Shown here one piece after another: positions 51,144-60,892 of a stretch of DNA of 64,000 nt; the first letter of the stretch is position 1; every line of letters begins with the position of its first letter. Position numbers and translations under genes: made by a program. The stretch is taken from NCBI RefSeq assembly GCF_002160915.1, contig NZ_NFLM01000009.1, forward strand, positions 55,605 through 119,604, written 5' to 3'. The DNA is from Faecalibacterium sp. An121. Its GTDB lineage: Bacteria > Bacillota > Clostridia > Oscillospirales > Ruminococcaceae. The notes below the pieces were generated by a model. The model was given only the letters and a program-made list of their open reading frames with translations, was not told the origin of the DNA and did no database searches.

Positions 51144-51635
51144 TTACGACCGGGGCCCGTCGTCCTCCTTCTGCATCCTGCTGACGTAGGCAGCGGAGGG
51201 GTCGTCGTCCGACAGGGGCAGCAGCTCCTCGCTGATCACCGACAGCATCTCTCCAAACTTGGCGCACTCCTCGGGGGTAAAGCGCTCCCGGATGCGGGCC
51301 ACTGCGCTCTGCACCCGGTCCCCTGCCCCGCAGTATGTCTCATACTTGCGGGTGACGTGCAGGATGTATTCCCGCTTGTCCTGGGCCGAACGGGTCTTTT
51401 CCACATAGCCCTTGCGCACCAGGCTGTTGATCTTGTAGGCTGCATTGGGGATGGACACGTGCATGAACGCCGCAAATTCGTTGACGGTGGGGCTGCCCAG
51501 AGCCCGGATGGCCTCGGCGGCAAAGATCTCCGCCGCTGTCAGGCCGGTCTCCTGGTCCTGGAAGCGGGCAAAAAGCTCGTGGTAAAAGCGGAGGGTGAAC
51601 TCCTTATATGCTGTTTTTACGATCTGTTCCAGCAT
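51144..51635 (-). CDS. MarR-family regulator, FabT-like
   Basis: A 163-residue winged-helix regulator (LTAAEIFAAEAIRALGSPTVNEF and the recognition segment MHVSIPNAAYKINSLVRKGYV, given in parts). In the fatty acid operon of Firmicutes a MarR protein called FabT represses fab genes when acyl-ACP is plentiful. Here the gene is last, 47 bases after fabZ, rather than near the front. The start at 51635 follows GGGAGGAG. Confidence 0.8.
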   Translation of the reverse strand: MLEQIVKTAYKEFTLRFYHELFARFQDQETGLTAAEIFAAEAIRALGSPTVNEFAAFMHVSIPNAAYKINSLVRKGYVEKTRSAQDKREYILHVTRKYETYCGAGDRVQSAVARIRERFTPEECAKFGEMLSVISEELLPLSDDDPSAAYVSRMQKEDDGPRS

Positions 51636-51682
51636 TCTGCTCCTCCCACAGGGCCTGGGCCGCGCCGCGGTCCCTGTCGTTG

Positions 51683-52129
51683 TCAGGTACACTCGGGGCC
51701 TTTCACCAGCGCAAAGGTCAGCTCGGCGGTGGCCACCACCTGGCCGTCCACCTCTGCTTTGGCCTCACCGATCCCCACAGGGCCCTTCTGCTTGGTCAGG
51801 GTGCAGGTGATCTCCAGCACGTCGCCGGGGGTCACCTGGCGGCGGAACCGTGCGTTCTTGATGCCGCCGAACAGGGCCAGCTTGCCCTTGTTTTCCGGCA
51901 TGGACAGCAGGGCCACGCCGCCCACCTGGGCCATTGCCTCCACGATCAGCACGCCGGGCATCACATGGTACTGGGGAAAATGTCCCTGGAAAAAGGGCTC
52001 ATTGACGGTGACGCACTTGATGCCCTTGGCCCACTTGCCGTCCTCACCGTCCACGATGCGGTCCACCAGGGCAAAGGGATAGCGATGGGGCAGGATCTTG
52101 GCGATCTCGTCGGAATTGTACTTCATCAT
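51683..52129 (-). CDS. fabZ: 3-hydroxyacyl-ACP dehydratase
   Basis: A 148-residue hot-dog-fold enzyme of fatty acid elongation. ILPHRYPFALVDRI, the catalytic GHFPQYHVMPGVLIVEAMAQ region (His and Glu) and FRRQVTPGD are present. It starts five bases after the fabF stop, with GGGAGGG inside the end of fabF. Confidence 0.95.
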   Translation of the reverse strand: MMKYNSDEIAKILPHRYPFALVDRIVDGEDGKWAKGIKCVTVNEPFFQGHFPQYHVMPGVLIVEAMAQVGGVALLSMPENKGKLALFGGIKNARFRRQVTPGDVLEITCTLTKQKGPVGIGEAKAEVDGQVVATAELTFALVKGPECT

Positions 52130-52134
52130 ACGGC

Positions 52135-53379
52135 TCAGCCCTCCCACTTCTTGAACAGGACACAGGCGTTGTGGCCGCCGAAGCCCAGCGAGTTGGACAG
52201 CGCATAGTGCAGGTCAGCTGCACGGCCCTGGTTGGGCACATAGTCCAGGTCGCAGGCGGGGTCGGGCACCTTGTAGTTGATGGTGGCGGGGATGTAGCCG
52301 TCCTTCAGGGCCATGGCAGTGAAGATGGCCTCCACGCCGCCGGCTGCGCCCAGCATATGGCCGGTCATCGACTTGGTGGAGCTGACCGCCAGCCGGTAAG
52401 CGTGCTGGCCGAACACCGCCTTGATGGCGGCGGTCTCCCCCGAGTCGTTCAGCGGGGTGGAGGTGCCATGGGCGTTGATGTAGTCCACCAGCTCGGGGGC
52501 CACGCCGCCGGCGTCCTCCAGGGCCTGCTGCATGGCCCGGGCGCCGCCCTCGCCGCCGGGGGCGGGAGCGGTGATGTGGTAAGCGTCGCAGGTGGCGCCA
52601 TAGCCCACTACTTCGGCGTAGATCTTGGCGCCGCGGGCCACAGCGTGCTCGTACTCCTCCAGCACCAGGATGCCGGCGCCCTCGCCCAGCACAAAGCCGT
52701 CCCGCTCTGCATCAAAGGGGATGGAAGCGCGGGTGGGGTCGTCCCCCACATGCAGCGCACGCATGGAGGTGAAGCCGCCGATGGACAGCGGGGTCACACA
52801 GGCCTCGGTGCCGCCGCACAGGGCCACCTCGGCGTAGCCGTCCCGGATGTGGCGGAAGGCGTCGCCCACCGCGTTGGAGCCGCCTGCGCAGGCGGTGACG
52901 GGGCAGGTGCACATCCCCTTGAAGCCAAACTCGATGGCGATGCGGCCTGCGGCCATATTGGCGATGTTGGACGGGATATAGAAGGGCGAAGCCTTGTCAA
53001 AGCCCTTCTGCAGGCAGCGGGTCTGCTCGCTCTCGGTGGTGGAGATGCCGCCAATGCCGCTGGACACGATGACGGCGCAGCGGGTGCTGTCCTCCGCCTC
53101 CATGTTCAGGGCGCTGTCGGCCATGGCCTCCTTGGCTGCGGCCACTGCAAACTGGGAGTAGCGGCCCATATGGCGCACTTCCTTCTTGTCCAGCACGGCG
53201 GTGGGGTCCCAGTTCTTGACCTCGGCGGCCAGATGGACCTTCTGAGCCGACGAGTCATACTGGGTGATGGGGGCGATGCCGCACACCCCGTCCCGCACAG
53301 CCTGCCAGCTCTCAGCGACATTGTGGCCCACAGGGTTGATGGTGCCCATGCCGGTGATAACAACTCTGCGTTTTTCCAT
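52135..53379 (-). CDS. fabF: 3-oxoacyl-ACP synthase II
   Basis: A 414-residue condensing enzyme. The active-site Cys is in PVTACAGGSNAVG, the two His in YINAHGTSTPLND and SMTGHMLGAAGG. It elongates acyl-ACP with malonyl-ACP. I prefer the Met at 53379 since AGGAGG is well spaced for it and one base from the earlier ATG. Confidence 0.96.
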   Translation of the reverse strand: MEKRRVVITGMGTINPVGHNVAESWQAVRDGVCGIAPITQYDSSAQKVHLAAEVKNWDPTAVLDKKEVRHMGRYSQFAVAAAKEAMADSALNMEAEDSTRCAVIVSSGIGGISTTESEQTRCLQKGFDKASPFYIPSNIANMAAGRIAIEFGFKGMCTCPVTACAGGSNAVGDAFRHIRDGYAEVALCGGTEACVTPLSIGGFTSMRALHVGDDPTRASIPFDAERDGFVLGEGAGILVLEEYEHAVARGAKIYAEVVGYGATCDAYHITAPAPGGEGGARAMQQALEDAGGVAPELVDYINAHGTSTPLNDSGETAAIKAVFGQHAYRLAVSSTKSMTGHMLGAAGGVEAIFTAMALKDGYIPATINYKVPDPACDLDYVPNQGRAADLHYALSNSLGFGGHNACVLFKKWEG

Positions 53380-53394
53380 CTTTCGCATTCCTCC

Positions 53395-54141
53395 TCACAT
53401 TCCCATGCCGCCGTCCACGCTCAGCACCTGGCCGGTGATGTAGCCTGCCTCCTCCGAGGCCAGGAAGGCCACGGCGGCAGCCACGTCCTCGGGGGTGCCG
53501 GGACGGTTCACCGGGATGGTGGACAGCATGGCCTGCTTGGCAGCGTCGGGCAAAGCGGCGGTCATATCGGTGGAGATGTAGCCGGGGGCCACCGCATTGA
53601 CGGTGATGCCGCGGGCGCCCATCTCCTTGGCCAGGGACTTGGTCATGCCGATCAGGCCGGCCTTGCTGGCGCAGTAATTGATCTGGCCGGGGTTGCCGCG
53701 CAGGGCCACCACCGAGCTCATGTTGACGATGCGGCCGTAGCGCGCCTTCATCATGGGGCGGATGGCAGCCTTCATGCACAGAAAAGCGCCCTTGAGGTTG
53801 GTCTGGATGACCTTGTCAAAGTCCTCTTCCTTCATGGCCATGGCCAGGCCGTCCCGGGTGATGCCGGCGTTGTTGACCAGGATATGGATGCCGCCCAGTT
53901 CCTTGACGGCGGTATCGATCAGGGTCTTGGCGGCGTCGGGGTCTGCCACGTCCCCCTGGACGGCCCGCGCCTGCACGCCCAGAGCTTCCAGCTCCTGCAG
54001 CGTCTGCTGGGCGGCCGCAGCGTTGCCCGCATACGAAAAGACAACGTTGGCGCCCCGGCGGGCAAGCTCCAGGCAGATGGCCCGGCCAATGCCGCGGCTG
54101 CCGCCGGTAACGACGGCGGTCTTTCCACTCATGCTGCCCAT
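53395..54141 (-). CDS. fabG: 3-oxoacyl-ACP reductase
   Basis: A 248-residue short-chain dehydrogenase: TGGSRGIGRA cofactor site, NNAG, catalytic Ser in NMSSVVAL and the YCASK motif. It reduces 3-oxoacyl-ACP with NADPH. It begins one base after fabD. Confidence 0.96.
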   Translation of the reverse strand: MGSMSGKTAVVTGGSRGIGRAICLELARRGANVVFSYAGNAAAAQQTLQELEALGVQARAVQGDVADPDAAKTLIDTAVKELGGIHILVNNAGITRDGLAMAMKEEDFDKVIQTNLKGAFLCMKAAIRPMMKARYGRIVNMSSVVALRGNPGQINYCASKAGLIGMTKSLAKEMGARGITVNAVAPGYISTDMTAALPDAAKQAMLSTIPVNRPGTPEDVAAAVAFLASEEAGYITGQVLSVDGGMGM

Positions 54142-54142
54142 A

Positions 54143-55072
54143 TCATTCTCCTTTCAGCGCCGCGCACAAGGCGTCGATGTCGGCGCAGGTCTCCACAGGG
54201 ATGGTCTTGATGGCGGGGGCGGTCTTTTTGACAAAGCCGCTCAGCACCTTGCCGGGGCCGATCTCCACGATGGTGTCCACGCCCAGATCCTCCATGCGGC
54301 GGATGGTGTCCTCCATGTAGACCGAGGACTGCACCTGCCGCTCCAGCAGGGCGGGGATGGTATCCCCCTCCCCCATCTCGCGGCCCAGGCAGTTGAACAG
54401 CACCGGGAACTGCATTGGGCCAAAGTGCTCGGATGCAAAGCGCTGGCGCAGCGCATCCCCGGCAGGGGCCAGCAGAGAGGTGTGGAAGGGTCCGCTGACC
54501 TTCAGAGGCAGGCAGCGCTTGGCTCCCAGCTCCTTGGCGCGGGCAGCAGCTGCGTCCACAGCGGCCTTGTGGCCGCCGATGACCAGCTGGCCCGGGCAAT
54601 TGTAGTTGGCGATCTCTACCACGCCCTCAGACGAAGCAGCCTGGCAGGCGGCCTGCAGCTTGTCCCGGTCCAGGCCCAGCACGGCGGTCATGCCGCAGGG
54701 CACGCCGGCGGCTGCCTGGGCCATGGCCCTGCCGCGGAAGGCGGCCAGCTCCACAGCCTGGGTGGCGGTGAATACGCCGGCGGCTGCCAGGGCGGAATAT
54801 TCGCCCAGGCTCAGGCCGGCGGCATAGTTGGGCCGGATGCCCTTGCCCGCCAGGATGGCGGTCATGCCGGCCGCAAAGGCCACCATGCAGGGCTGGGTAT
54901 ATTCGGTCTGGTTGAGCACCCCGTCCGGGTCGGTGAACGAGACGGTCTTGATGTCGAAATCCAGCCTGGCGCCGTCCAGCACGGCCCGGAATTCAGGGTA
55001 GGCCTGGTACAAATCGGCCCCCATGCCGGGGTGCTGGCTGCCCTGGCCCGCATACAAAAACGCTAATTTCAT
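54143..55072 (-). CDS. fabD: Malonyl-CoA:ACP transacylase
   Basis: A 309-residue acyltransferase with GQGSQHPGMG at the start and the catalytic Ser in GLSLGEYSAL (about residue 90). It loads malonate on ACP. Its ATG overlaps the fabK stop by four bases. Confidence 0.96.
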   Translation of the reverse strand: MKLAFLYAGQGSQHPGMGADLYQAYPEFRAVLDGARLDFDIKTVSFTDPDGVLNQTEYTQPCMVAFAAGMTAILAGKGIRPNYAAGLSLGEYSALAAAGVFTATQAVELAAFRGRAMAQAAAGVPCGMTAVLGLDRDKLQAACQAASSEGVVEIANYNCPGQLVIGGHKAAVDAAAARAKELGAKRCLPLKVSGPFHTSLLAPAGDALRQRFASEHFGPMQFPVLFNCLGREMGEGDTIPALLERQVQSSVYMEDTIRRMEDLGVDTIVEIGPGKVLSGFVKKTAPAIKTIPVETCADIDALCAALKGE

Positions 55073-55995
55073 GCCTTGAGTCCTTTCACGGTGGCTTCAC
55101 AGCCGGCCATCAGCTCCTCAAAGATCTGGCGCAGGGGCCGGATCTCGTGCAGCATACCGGCCACCTGGCCCGACATAAAGCTGCCGGTGTCCAGATCGCC
55201 GTCGAACACAGCCCGGCGCAGGGAGCCCAGCGTCAGCTTCTCCCGCTCGGCCAGGGGCATGTTCTCTTTCTCCATCTCCAGGTACTGGCGGGCCATCTTG
55301 TTCTTCAGCACCCGCACGGGAGCGCCGGTGGTGCGCCCGGTGACCACGGTGTCGTTGGCGCCCGCCTTGAGCAGGGCCTTCTTGTAATTCTCATGGATGG
55401 GGCACTCCTCGCTGACCAGCAGGCAGGTGCCCACCTGGACGCCGCAGGCGCCCAGGGCAAAGGCTGCGGCCATCTGACGGCCGTCGGCGATGCCGCCGGC
55501 TGCAATGACCGGCGCCTTGACCGCGTCCACCACCTGGGGAACCAGGGCCATGGTGGTCATCTCACCCACATGGCCGCCGCTCTCGGTGCCCTCGGCAATG
55601 AAGCCGTCCACATCGTACCGCTCCAGGCGCTTGGCCAGGATGGGGGCAGCCACCACGGGGAACACCTTGATGCCCGCCTCTTTCCAGGCGGGGACATACT
55701 TGCCGGGGTTGCCGGCGCCGGTGGTGACCACCTTGACCCCTTCCTCGACGACCACCTTGGCCAGCTCGTCGATGTGGGGGTTCATCAGCATCAGGTTGAC
55801 GCCAAAGGGCTTGTCGGTGGCGGCCTTGGCGGTCTGGATCTCCTTGCGCAGGGTGTCGGCGTCCATGCCGCCCGAGCCGATCAGGCCCAGCGCACCCGCG
55901 TTGGAAACGGCGGCGGCAAAAGCGCCGGTGGCAATGTTGGCCATGCCGCCCTGAATGATGGGGAACTCGGTCCCCAGAAGCTCGTTGATCTTCAT
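55069..55995 (-). CDS. fabK: Enoyl-ACP reductase II (flavoprotein)
   Basis: A 308-residue FMN-dependent enzyme of the nitronate monooxygenase fold. FPIIQGGMANIA, GVNLMLMNPHIDELA and AAGGIADGRQMAAA are typical. FabK replaces FabI in many Gram-positive bacteria and is not inhibited by triclosan. It stands in its usual place between fabH and fabD. Confidence 0.94.
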   Translation of the reverse strand: MKINELLGTEFPIIQGGMANIATGAFAAAVSNAGALGLIGSGGMDADTLRKEIQTAKAATDKPFGVNLMLMNPHIDELAKVVVEEGVKVVTTGAGNPGKYVPAWKEAGIKVFPVVAAPILAKRLERYDVDGFIAEGTESGGHVGEMTTMALVPQVVDAVKAPVIAAGGIADGRQMAAAFALGACGVQVGTCLLVSEECPIHENYKKALLKAGANDTVVTGRTTGAPVRVLKNKMARQYLEMEKENMPLAEREKLTLGSLRRAVFDGDLDTGSFMSGQVAGMLHEIRPLRQIFEELMAGCEATVKGLKA

Positions 55996-56053
55996 AATAG
56001 CTCCTTTGTCAAACTGTCAAAAAGCGATGGTGAATTCGGGCTGCCGGCGTCTG

Positions 56054-57004
56054 TCAGGCCAGCTGCAGCAGAGCGCCGGCCCAGGTCAGGCCGCCCCCGA
56101 AGCCGGCGCACAGAGCGCGCTGGCCCGAGCGCAGGGCCCCCGATGTGACCAGCTCGTCCAGCAGCAGGGGGACGCTGGCGGCAGAGGTATTGCCGGTGCG
56201 GGCGATGTTGCCGGCGCACCGGGCAGGGTCGATCTTGAGCTTTTTGATGGCGTAGTCCAGGATGCGCTGGTTGGCCTGGTGGAACACAAAGCGGTCCACC
56301 TGGTCCAGGCTGATGCCGGCCTTGGCCGCCACCTCTTTGGCGCACTTGGGCAGCACGTCCACTGCGAAGCGGAACACTTCCTTGCCGTCCATGTGGATGA
56401 AGTTGGGGCTGCCGGTGTTGACGCCGGGGATCATCAGGACCTGGCGGTTGCCCCGGCTGCCCATGACAGCGCACAGGGAGGGGTAATCCTCCCCCCACTC
56501 CAGGATGGCCGCGCCGGCCCCGTCCCCAAACAGCACGCAGGTGCTGCGGTCGGTAAAGTCGGTGATGCGGCTGAGCACTTCGCACCCGATCACCAGGCCA
56601 TACTTGCGGCTGGCAGCTGCCAGCAGGCATTCGGCGGTGTGCAGGCCATACACAAAGCCTGCGCAGGCGGCGTTCAGGTCAAAGCAGACGGTGTCCTCGG
56701 GCAGGCCCAGCTCCTTTTGCAGCACACAGGCTGTGGAAGGGGTCATGGTGTCCTGGGTCAGGGTAGCCACCAGGCATACCCCGATCTGCTCGGGGCGCAG
56801 GCCGCTGCGCTCCAGCGCCTGCCGGGCCGCGGCCAGGCAAAGGCTGGTATGGCACTCTTCCCCGCTGCAAAAGCGGCGGGCCGAGATGCCGGTACGGGTG
56901 GAGATCCACTCATCGCTGGTCTCCACCAGCTTTTCCATATCAAAATTGGTCACTTCCCGCACAGGCAGGGCGGACCCGGTGCTGATCAGTTTGATCCCGC
57001 TCAT
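56054..57004 (-). CDS. fabH: 3-oxoacyl-ACP synthase III
   Basis: A 316-residue initiating condensing enzyme. The catalytic triad is visible as Cys in LNAACAGFVYGL, His in FVFHQANQRI and Asn in GNTSAAS. It joins acetyl-CoA or a branched starter with malonyl-ACP. Its start overlaps the accA stop by four bases. Confidence 0.96.
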   Translation of the reverse strand: MSGIKLISTGSALPVREVTNFDMEKLVETSDEWISTRTGISARRFCSGEECHTSLCLAAARQALERSGLRPEQIGVCLVATLTQDTMTPSTACVLQKELGLPEDTVCFDLNAACAGFVYGLHTAECLLAAASRKYGLVIGCEVLSRITDFTDRSTCVLFGDGAGAAILEWGEDYPSLCAVMGSRGNRQVLMIPGVNTGSPNFIHMDGKEVFRFAVDVLPKCAKEVAAKAGISLDQVDRFVFHQANQRILDYAIKKLKIDPARCAGNIARTGNTSAASVPLLLDELVTSGALRSGQRALCAGFGGGLTWAGALLQLA

Positions 57005-57822
57005 AGACGCTCCTTTCTCAGGGCGCCAGCGCCCATCATGCGGAATTTTTTGTAGCGGCCCGCGGCCAGTGCCGCAGGGCTCTGTTTGGACAGGGCGGCC
57101 AGTTCTTTGACCAGCAGCTCGTCCAGGGCACGGTAGACCGCCTGGGGGTCAGTATGGGCGCCCCCTTCCGGCTCGGGGATGACGCCGTCGATCACCTTCA
57201 GCTCCAGCAGATCGGCGGCGGTCAGCTTCATGACGTCGCAGGCCTCGCTGCTGCGGGAGGAATCCTTCCACAGGATGGCGGCAAATCCCTCGGGGGAGAG
57301 CACCGAGTAGACGGCGTTCTCCAGCATAAAGACGCGGTTGCCCACGCCCAGGGCCAGAGCGCCGCCGCTGCCCCCTTCCCCGGTGACGATCGAGATGACA
57401 GGCACAGTGAGGCTGGAGGACAGCGCCAGAGTGCTGGCGATGGCCTCGCCCTGTCCATGGGCTTCCGCCTCCAGGCCGGGATAGGCCCCGGCGGTATCGA
57501 TAAAGGTGACGATGGGGCGGCGGAACTTTTCGGCCTGGCGCATCAGGCGCTGGGCCTTGCGGTATCCCTCGGGGGAGGGCATGCCGAAGTGGTAGGCCAC
57601 GTGCTCCTCCAGGGTGCTGCCCTTGCGGTGGCCGATGACGGTGACCGGCTTGCCGTGGAACAGGCCCACGCCGCCCAGAATAGCCCCGTCGTCCCCGCAG
57701 CAGCGGTCGCCCCGCTGCTCGAAGAAATCGGTGAACAAAGCCGAGATAAAATCAGGGGTGCCGGGACGGCCCGCATGGCGGGCCAAAGCCACCCGCTGGG
57801 CCGGGGTGAGATCATTTGCCAC
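57001..57822 (-). CDS. accA: Acetyl-CoA carboxylase carboxyltransferase, alpha subunit
   Basis: A 273-residue subunit. RPIVTFIDTAGAYPGLEAE, EGGSGGALALGVGNRV and the oxyanion-hole glycines are seen. It is shorter at the N-terminus than E. coli AccA (about 319). I use the GTG start at 57822 with AAAGGAGGAG before it, which overlaps accD by 11 bases; the longer frame has no support. Confidence 0.92.
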   Translation of the reverse strand: MANDLTPAQRVALARHAGRPGTPDFISALFTDFFEQRGDRCCGDDGAILGGVGLFHGKPVTVIGHRKGSTLEEHVAYHFGMPSPEGYRKAQRLMRQAEKFRRPIVTFIDTAGAYPGLEAEAHGQGEAIASTLALSSSLTVPVISIVTGEGGSGGALALGVGNRVFMLENAVYSVLSPEGFAAILWKDSSRSSEACDVMKLTAADLLELKVIDGVIPEPEGGAHTDPQAVYRALDELLVKELAALSKQSPAALAAGRYKKFRMMGAGALRKERL

Positions 57823-58681
57823 GGCTCTCTCCTCCTTTCCCATGCAGCTTGAGCAGGCGGACCAGGGTGCTGCGCAGCCGGGCCCGCGGCACGATGGCGT
57901 CAATGAAGCCGTGCTCCAGCAGGTATTCGGCCCGCTGGAAGCCCTCGGGCAGTTTTTCACCGATGGTCTGCTGGATGACGCGGGGCCCCGCGAACCCGAT
58001 CAGCGCCCCCGGCTCTGCCAGCATGATATCGCCCAGGCTGGCAAAGCTGGCGGTGACGCCGCCGGTGGTGGGGTGGGTGAACACCGAGATATACAGCCCC
58101 CCATGCTCCGAAAAGCGCTGGACGGCAGCGGCGGTCTTGGCCATCTGCATCAGCGAGAGGATCCCCTCCTGCATACGGGCGCCGCCGCTGGCGGAAAACA
58201 GGATCAGGGGGAGCTTGTTCTTGTCGGCGTACTCCACCAGACGGGTGACCTTCTCGCCTAGGGCGGCGCTCATGCTGCCCATAAAGAAGCGGCTGTCCAG
58301 GACCCCGGCGGCCACCTTCTGGCCCTCGATGCGGCCAATGGCGGTGACCACACCTTCGCCCAGGCCGGTGCGGCGGCGGGTGTTGTCCAGTTTGGCCTCA
58401 TAGCCGGGGAAATCCAGCGGGTCGCCCGATACCAGATCTTCGTCCATCTCTTTGAAGCTGCCCTCATCCAGGATCAGGCTGAGGCGGTAATACGCGCCGA
58501 TGGGGTGGTGATAGCCGCACAGCGGGCAGACGTAGCGGTTTTTGACCAGCTCACGCCGGAGCACCGGTTTGTCGCAGGCCGGGCAGTTTTCCTCGGTATT
58601 GGCGGGCACCGACACGCCTGAATCCCGCAGGGCTTTGAGGGACAGCAGCTTATGCCGCCGGCGGGCAAATACAGTGCTCAT
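57812..58681 (-). CDS. accD: Acetyl-CoA carboxylase carboxyltransferase, beta subunit
   Basis: A 289-residue subunit with the four-Cys zinc ribbon (CPACDKP and YVCPLC, about residues 33-57) and the carboxyltransferase core (FSASGGARMQEG, PTTGGVTASFA). It binds the CoA substrate with AccA. It overlaps accC by four bases. Confidence 0.96.
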   Translation of the reverse strand: MSTVFARRRHKLLSLKALRDSGVSVPANTEENCPACDKPVLRRELVKNRYVCPLCGYHHPIGAYYRLSLILDEGSFKEMDEDLVSGDPLDFPGYEAKLDNTRRRTGLGEGVVTAIGRIEGQKVAAGVLDSRFFMGSMSAALGEKVTRLVEYADKNKLPLILFSASGGARMQEGILSLMQMAKTAAAVQRFSEHGGLYISVFTHPTTGGVTASFASLGDIMLAEPGALIGFAGPRVIQQTIGEKLPEGFQRAEYLLEHGFIDAIVPRARLRSTLVRLLKLHGKGGESRGK

Positions 58682-60063
58682 GCCTTATCCTCCTCATCTC
58701 CCGCGCTGCTCCATTTGAGCAGGGTGTCCAGATTCTCGTCCAGGAAGGAGGTGGTGCAGGTGCCCCGCACGAACTCGGGATGGTAGAGGATCTGATGCAG
58801 CAGGTCGGCGTTGTTGGCCGGGCCGTCGATCACCAGCTCCTCCAGCACCCGGCGCATCCGGCGGATGGCCTCCAGCCGGGTGGGGGCCCAGACGATCAGC
58901 TTGGCCATCAGGGAGTCATAGTAGGGCGCCAGGGTGCAGCCGCTGTAAAGGCCGGTGTCCACCCGGACGCCGCAGCCGCCCGGCAGATGGACAAAGTCCA
59001 CTTTGCCCGGGCAGGGCTGGAAGTTTTTGGTGGGGTCCTCGGCGTTGATGCGGCACTCGATGGCATGGCCGCGCAGGCTGATCTGGTCCTGGCTGTGGGA
59101 CAGGGGCAGCCCTGCGGCCACCCGGATCTGCTCCCGCACCAGGTCGATGCCGGTGACGAACTCGGTGACCGGGTGCTCCACCTGGATACGGGTATTCATC
59201 TCAATGAAATAGAAGTTGCCCTCCCCGTCCAGCACAAACTCGATGGTGCCGGCGTTCACATAGTGGGCGGCCTTGGCGGCGGCCACGGCGGCAGCGCCCA
59301 TCTTCTCCCGCAGTTCGGGGGTCAGCGCCTTGGAGGGGGACTCCTCCAGCAGCTTCTGGTTGCGCCGCTGGATGGAACAGTCGCGGTCCCCCAGCTGCAC
59401 CACGCTGCCGTACTTGTCGGCCATGATCTGGAACTCGATGTGCTTGGGGTTGAGGATCAGTTTTTCCAGATACATCTCGCCGCTGCCAAAGCAGGCCACC
59501 GACTCGCTGCGGGCCTCCTCGAACAGGGGGATGAGCTGATCAGGCTCAAAGACCCGGCGCATACCGCGGCCGCCGCCGCCGGCGGAAGCCTTGATCAGCA
59601 CCGGATAGCCGATGCGGTCGGCGATCTCCTTGGCCTGCTGGGCCGTATCCACGGCACCGTCCGAGCCGGGCACCACCGGCACCCCGGCAGACTGCATCAG
59701 CTTGCGGGCCGCGGCCTTGTTGCCCATGGCGCGGATCACGTCCCCGGAAGGCCCGATGAAGGCGATGCCCGCCTCAGCGCAGGCGTCCGCAAAGGCATCG
59801 TTCTCGCTCAAAAAGCCATAGCCCGGGTGGATCGCGTCGCAGCCGGCGGCCTTGGCCACCGTCAGGATGGCGTTCATATTCAGGTAGCTGTCCGCTGCGC
59901 GGGCGGGCCCGATGCAGTAGGATTCCTCGGCCAGCTGGACGTGCAGAGCCTCGGCGTCGGCCTGGGAATAGACCACCACCGGCTCGATCTCCAGCTCACG
60001 GCAGGCCCGCAGGATGCGCAGGGCGATCTCGCCTCTGTTGGCGATCAATATACGCTTGAACAT
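58678..60063 (-). CDS. accC: Acetyl-CoA carboxylase, biotin carboxylase subunit
   Basis: A 461-residue ATP-grasp enzyme: FKRILIANRGEIALRILRAC start, GYGFLSEN, the Gly-rich ASAGGGGRGMR loop, EMNTRIQVEHPVTE. It carboxylates biotin on AccB. It starts four bases after the accB stop. Confidence 0.97.
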   Translation of the reverse strand: MFKRILIANRGEIALRILRACRELEIEPVVVYSQADAEALHVQLAEESYCIGPARAADSYLNMNAILTVAKAAGCDAIHPGYGFLSENDAFADACAEAGIAFIGPSGDVIRAMGNKAAARKLMQSAGVPVVPGSDGAVDTAQQAKEIADRIGYPVLIKASAGGGGRGMRRVFEPDQLIPLFEEARSESVACFGSGEMYLEKLILNPKHIEFQIMADKYGSVVQLGDRDCSIQRRNQKLLEESPSKALTPELREKMGAAAVAAAKAAHYVNAGTIEFVLDGEGNFYFIEMNTRIQVEHPVTEFVTGIDLVREQIRVAAGLPLSHSQDQISLRGHAIECRINAEDPTKNFQPCPGKVDFVHLPGGCGVRVDTGLYSGCTLAPYYDSLMAKLIVWAPTRLEAIRRMRRVLEELVIDGPANNADLLHQILYHPEFVRGTCTTSFLDENLDTLLKWSSAGDEEDKA

Positions 60064-60067
60064 CCCT

Positions 60068-60508
60068 TCACCCTTCCCGGTAACGGATCAGCTGGTCGCC
60101 GAAGGACACCAGAGCGCCGTCCTGCTGTAAGACAGCCTCAATGATGCAGTCGCACGGAGCCTTGACCTCGTTCATCATCTTCATGGCCTCCATGAGGCAG
60201 ACGGTCTGCCCCTTCTGGACCTTGTCGCCCACCTGCACGAAGGGGGGCTGGTCGGGAGAGGGGGCAACGTAGAAGGTGCCCACCACCGGGGCGGTGATGT
60301 ACAGGCCCTCCTCAACAGCGGGGGCTGCGGCGGGGACGGGGGCAGGGCTGGGTACAGGGGCTGCCGCAGGTGCGGCAGGCGCCGTGGCCGTAACAGCCAC
60401 GGCGCCCTTACCCATCTCCAGCTCCGTATCTTTGGTATGCAGCTTAAAAGAAGTGAGGCTGCTGGCGTCAAAGCGCGCCATCAGCTCCATGATTTCCTGA
60501 TTGGTCAT
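60068..60508 (-). CDS. accB: Biotin carboxyl carrier protein
   Basis: A 146-residue carrier. A helical N-terminus is followed by an Ala/Pro-rich hinge (about 45-70) and the biotinyl domain with Lys in CLMEAMKMMNEV. The start at 60508 has AAAGGAG. Confidence 0.95.
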   Translation of the reverse strand: MTNQEIMELMARFDASSLTSFKLHTKDTELEMGKGAVAVTATAPAAPAAAPVPSPAPVPAAAPAVEEGLYITAPVVGTFYVAPSPDQPPFVQVGDKVQKGQTVCLMEAMKMMNEVKAPCDCIIEAVLQQDGALVSFGDQLIRYREG

Positions 60509-60552
60509 AGCGGCTCCTTTCGACACAGAAGCAATGGTGGGGCATCTCCCAA

Positions 60553-60581
60553 GACGCCAGGGCCCGGAACGGGCCGGCGTC
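60553..60581 (-). promoter_or_regulatory. Hairpin between acpP and accB
   Basis: GACGCC and GGCGTC arms plus an inner GGGCCC/GGGCC stem, without a T tract. It may separate the very abundant acpP message from the rest by processing. Confidence 0.5.
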
Positions 60582-60602
60582 CTGTGTGTACAGAGATGCA
60601 GC

Positions 60603-60851
60603 TTACTCAGCCTTCTCGGCCTCGTCGGCGTGGTCCTGCAGGTACTGGTACAGGTCGCCCACGGTCTTCAGGTTGGGCAGGTCCTCGTCGGCGATGGAGA
60701 TGCCAAAAGCCTCCTCCAGAGCCATGGACAGCTCGACGGCAGACAGGCTGTCAGCCTCCAGATCCTCCGCCAGGGTGGCCTCGGGGGTGACCTTGTCGGC
60801 GTCGCAGCTCAGAGTCTCAACGATGATTTCCTTAACCTTTTCGAAGTCCAT
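60603..60851 (-). CDS. acpP: Acyl carrier protein
   Basis: An 82-residue acidic four-helix protein. The phosphopantetheine Ser is in DLEADSLSAVEL. It carries the growing acyl chain. It is the first gene of the operon, unlike the frequent fabH-first order in Clostridia. Confidence 0.97.
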   Translation of the reverse strand: MDFEKVKEIIVETLSCDADKVTPEATLAEDLEADSLSAVELSMALEEAFGISIADEDLPNLKTVGDLYQYLQDHADEAEKAE

Positions 60852-60892
60852 TGTGATTTCTCCTTTTTCACCAAATGTGTTGGATGGTCAAA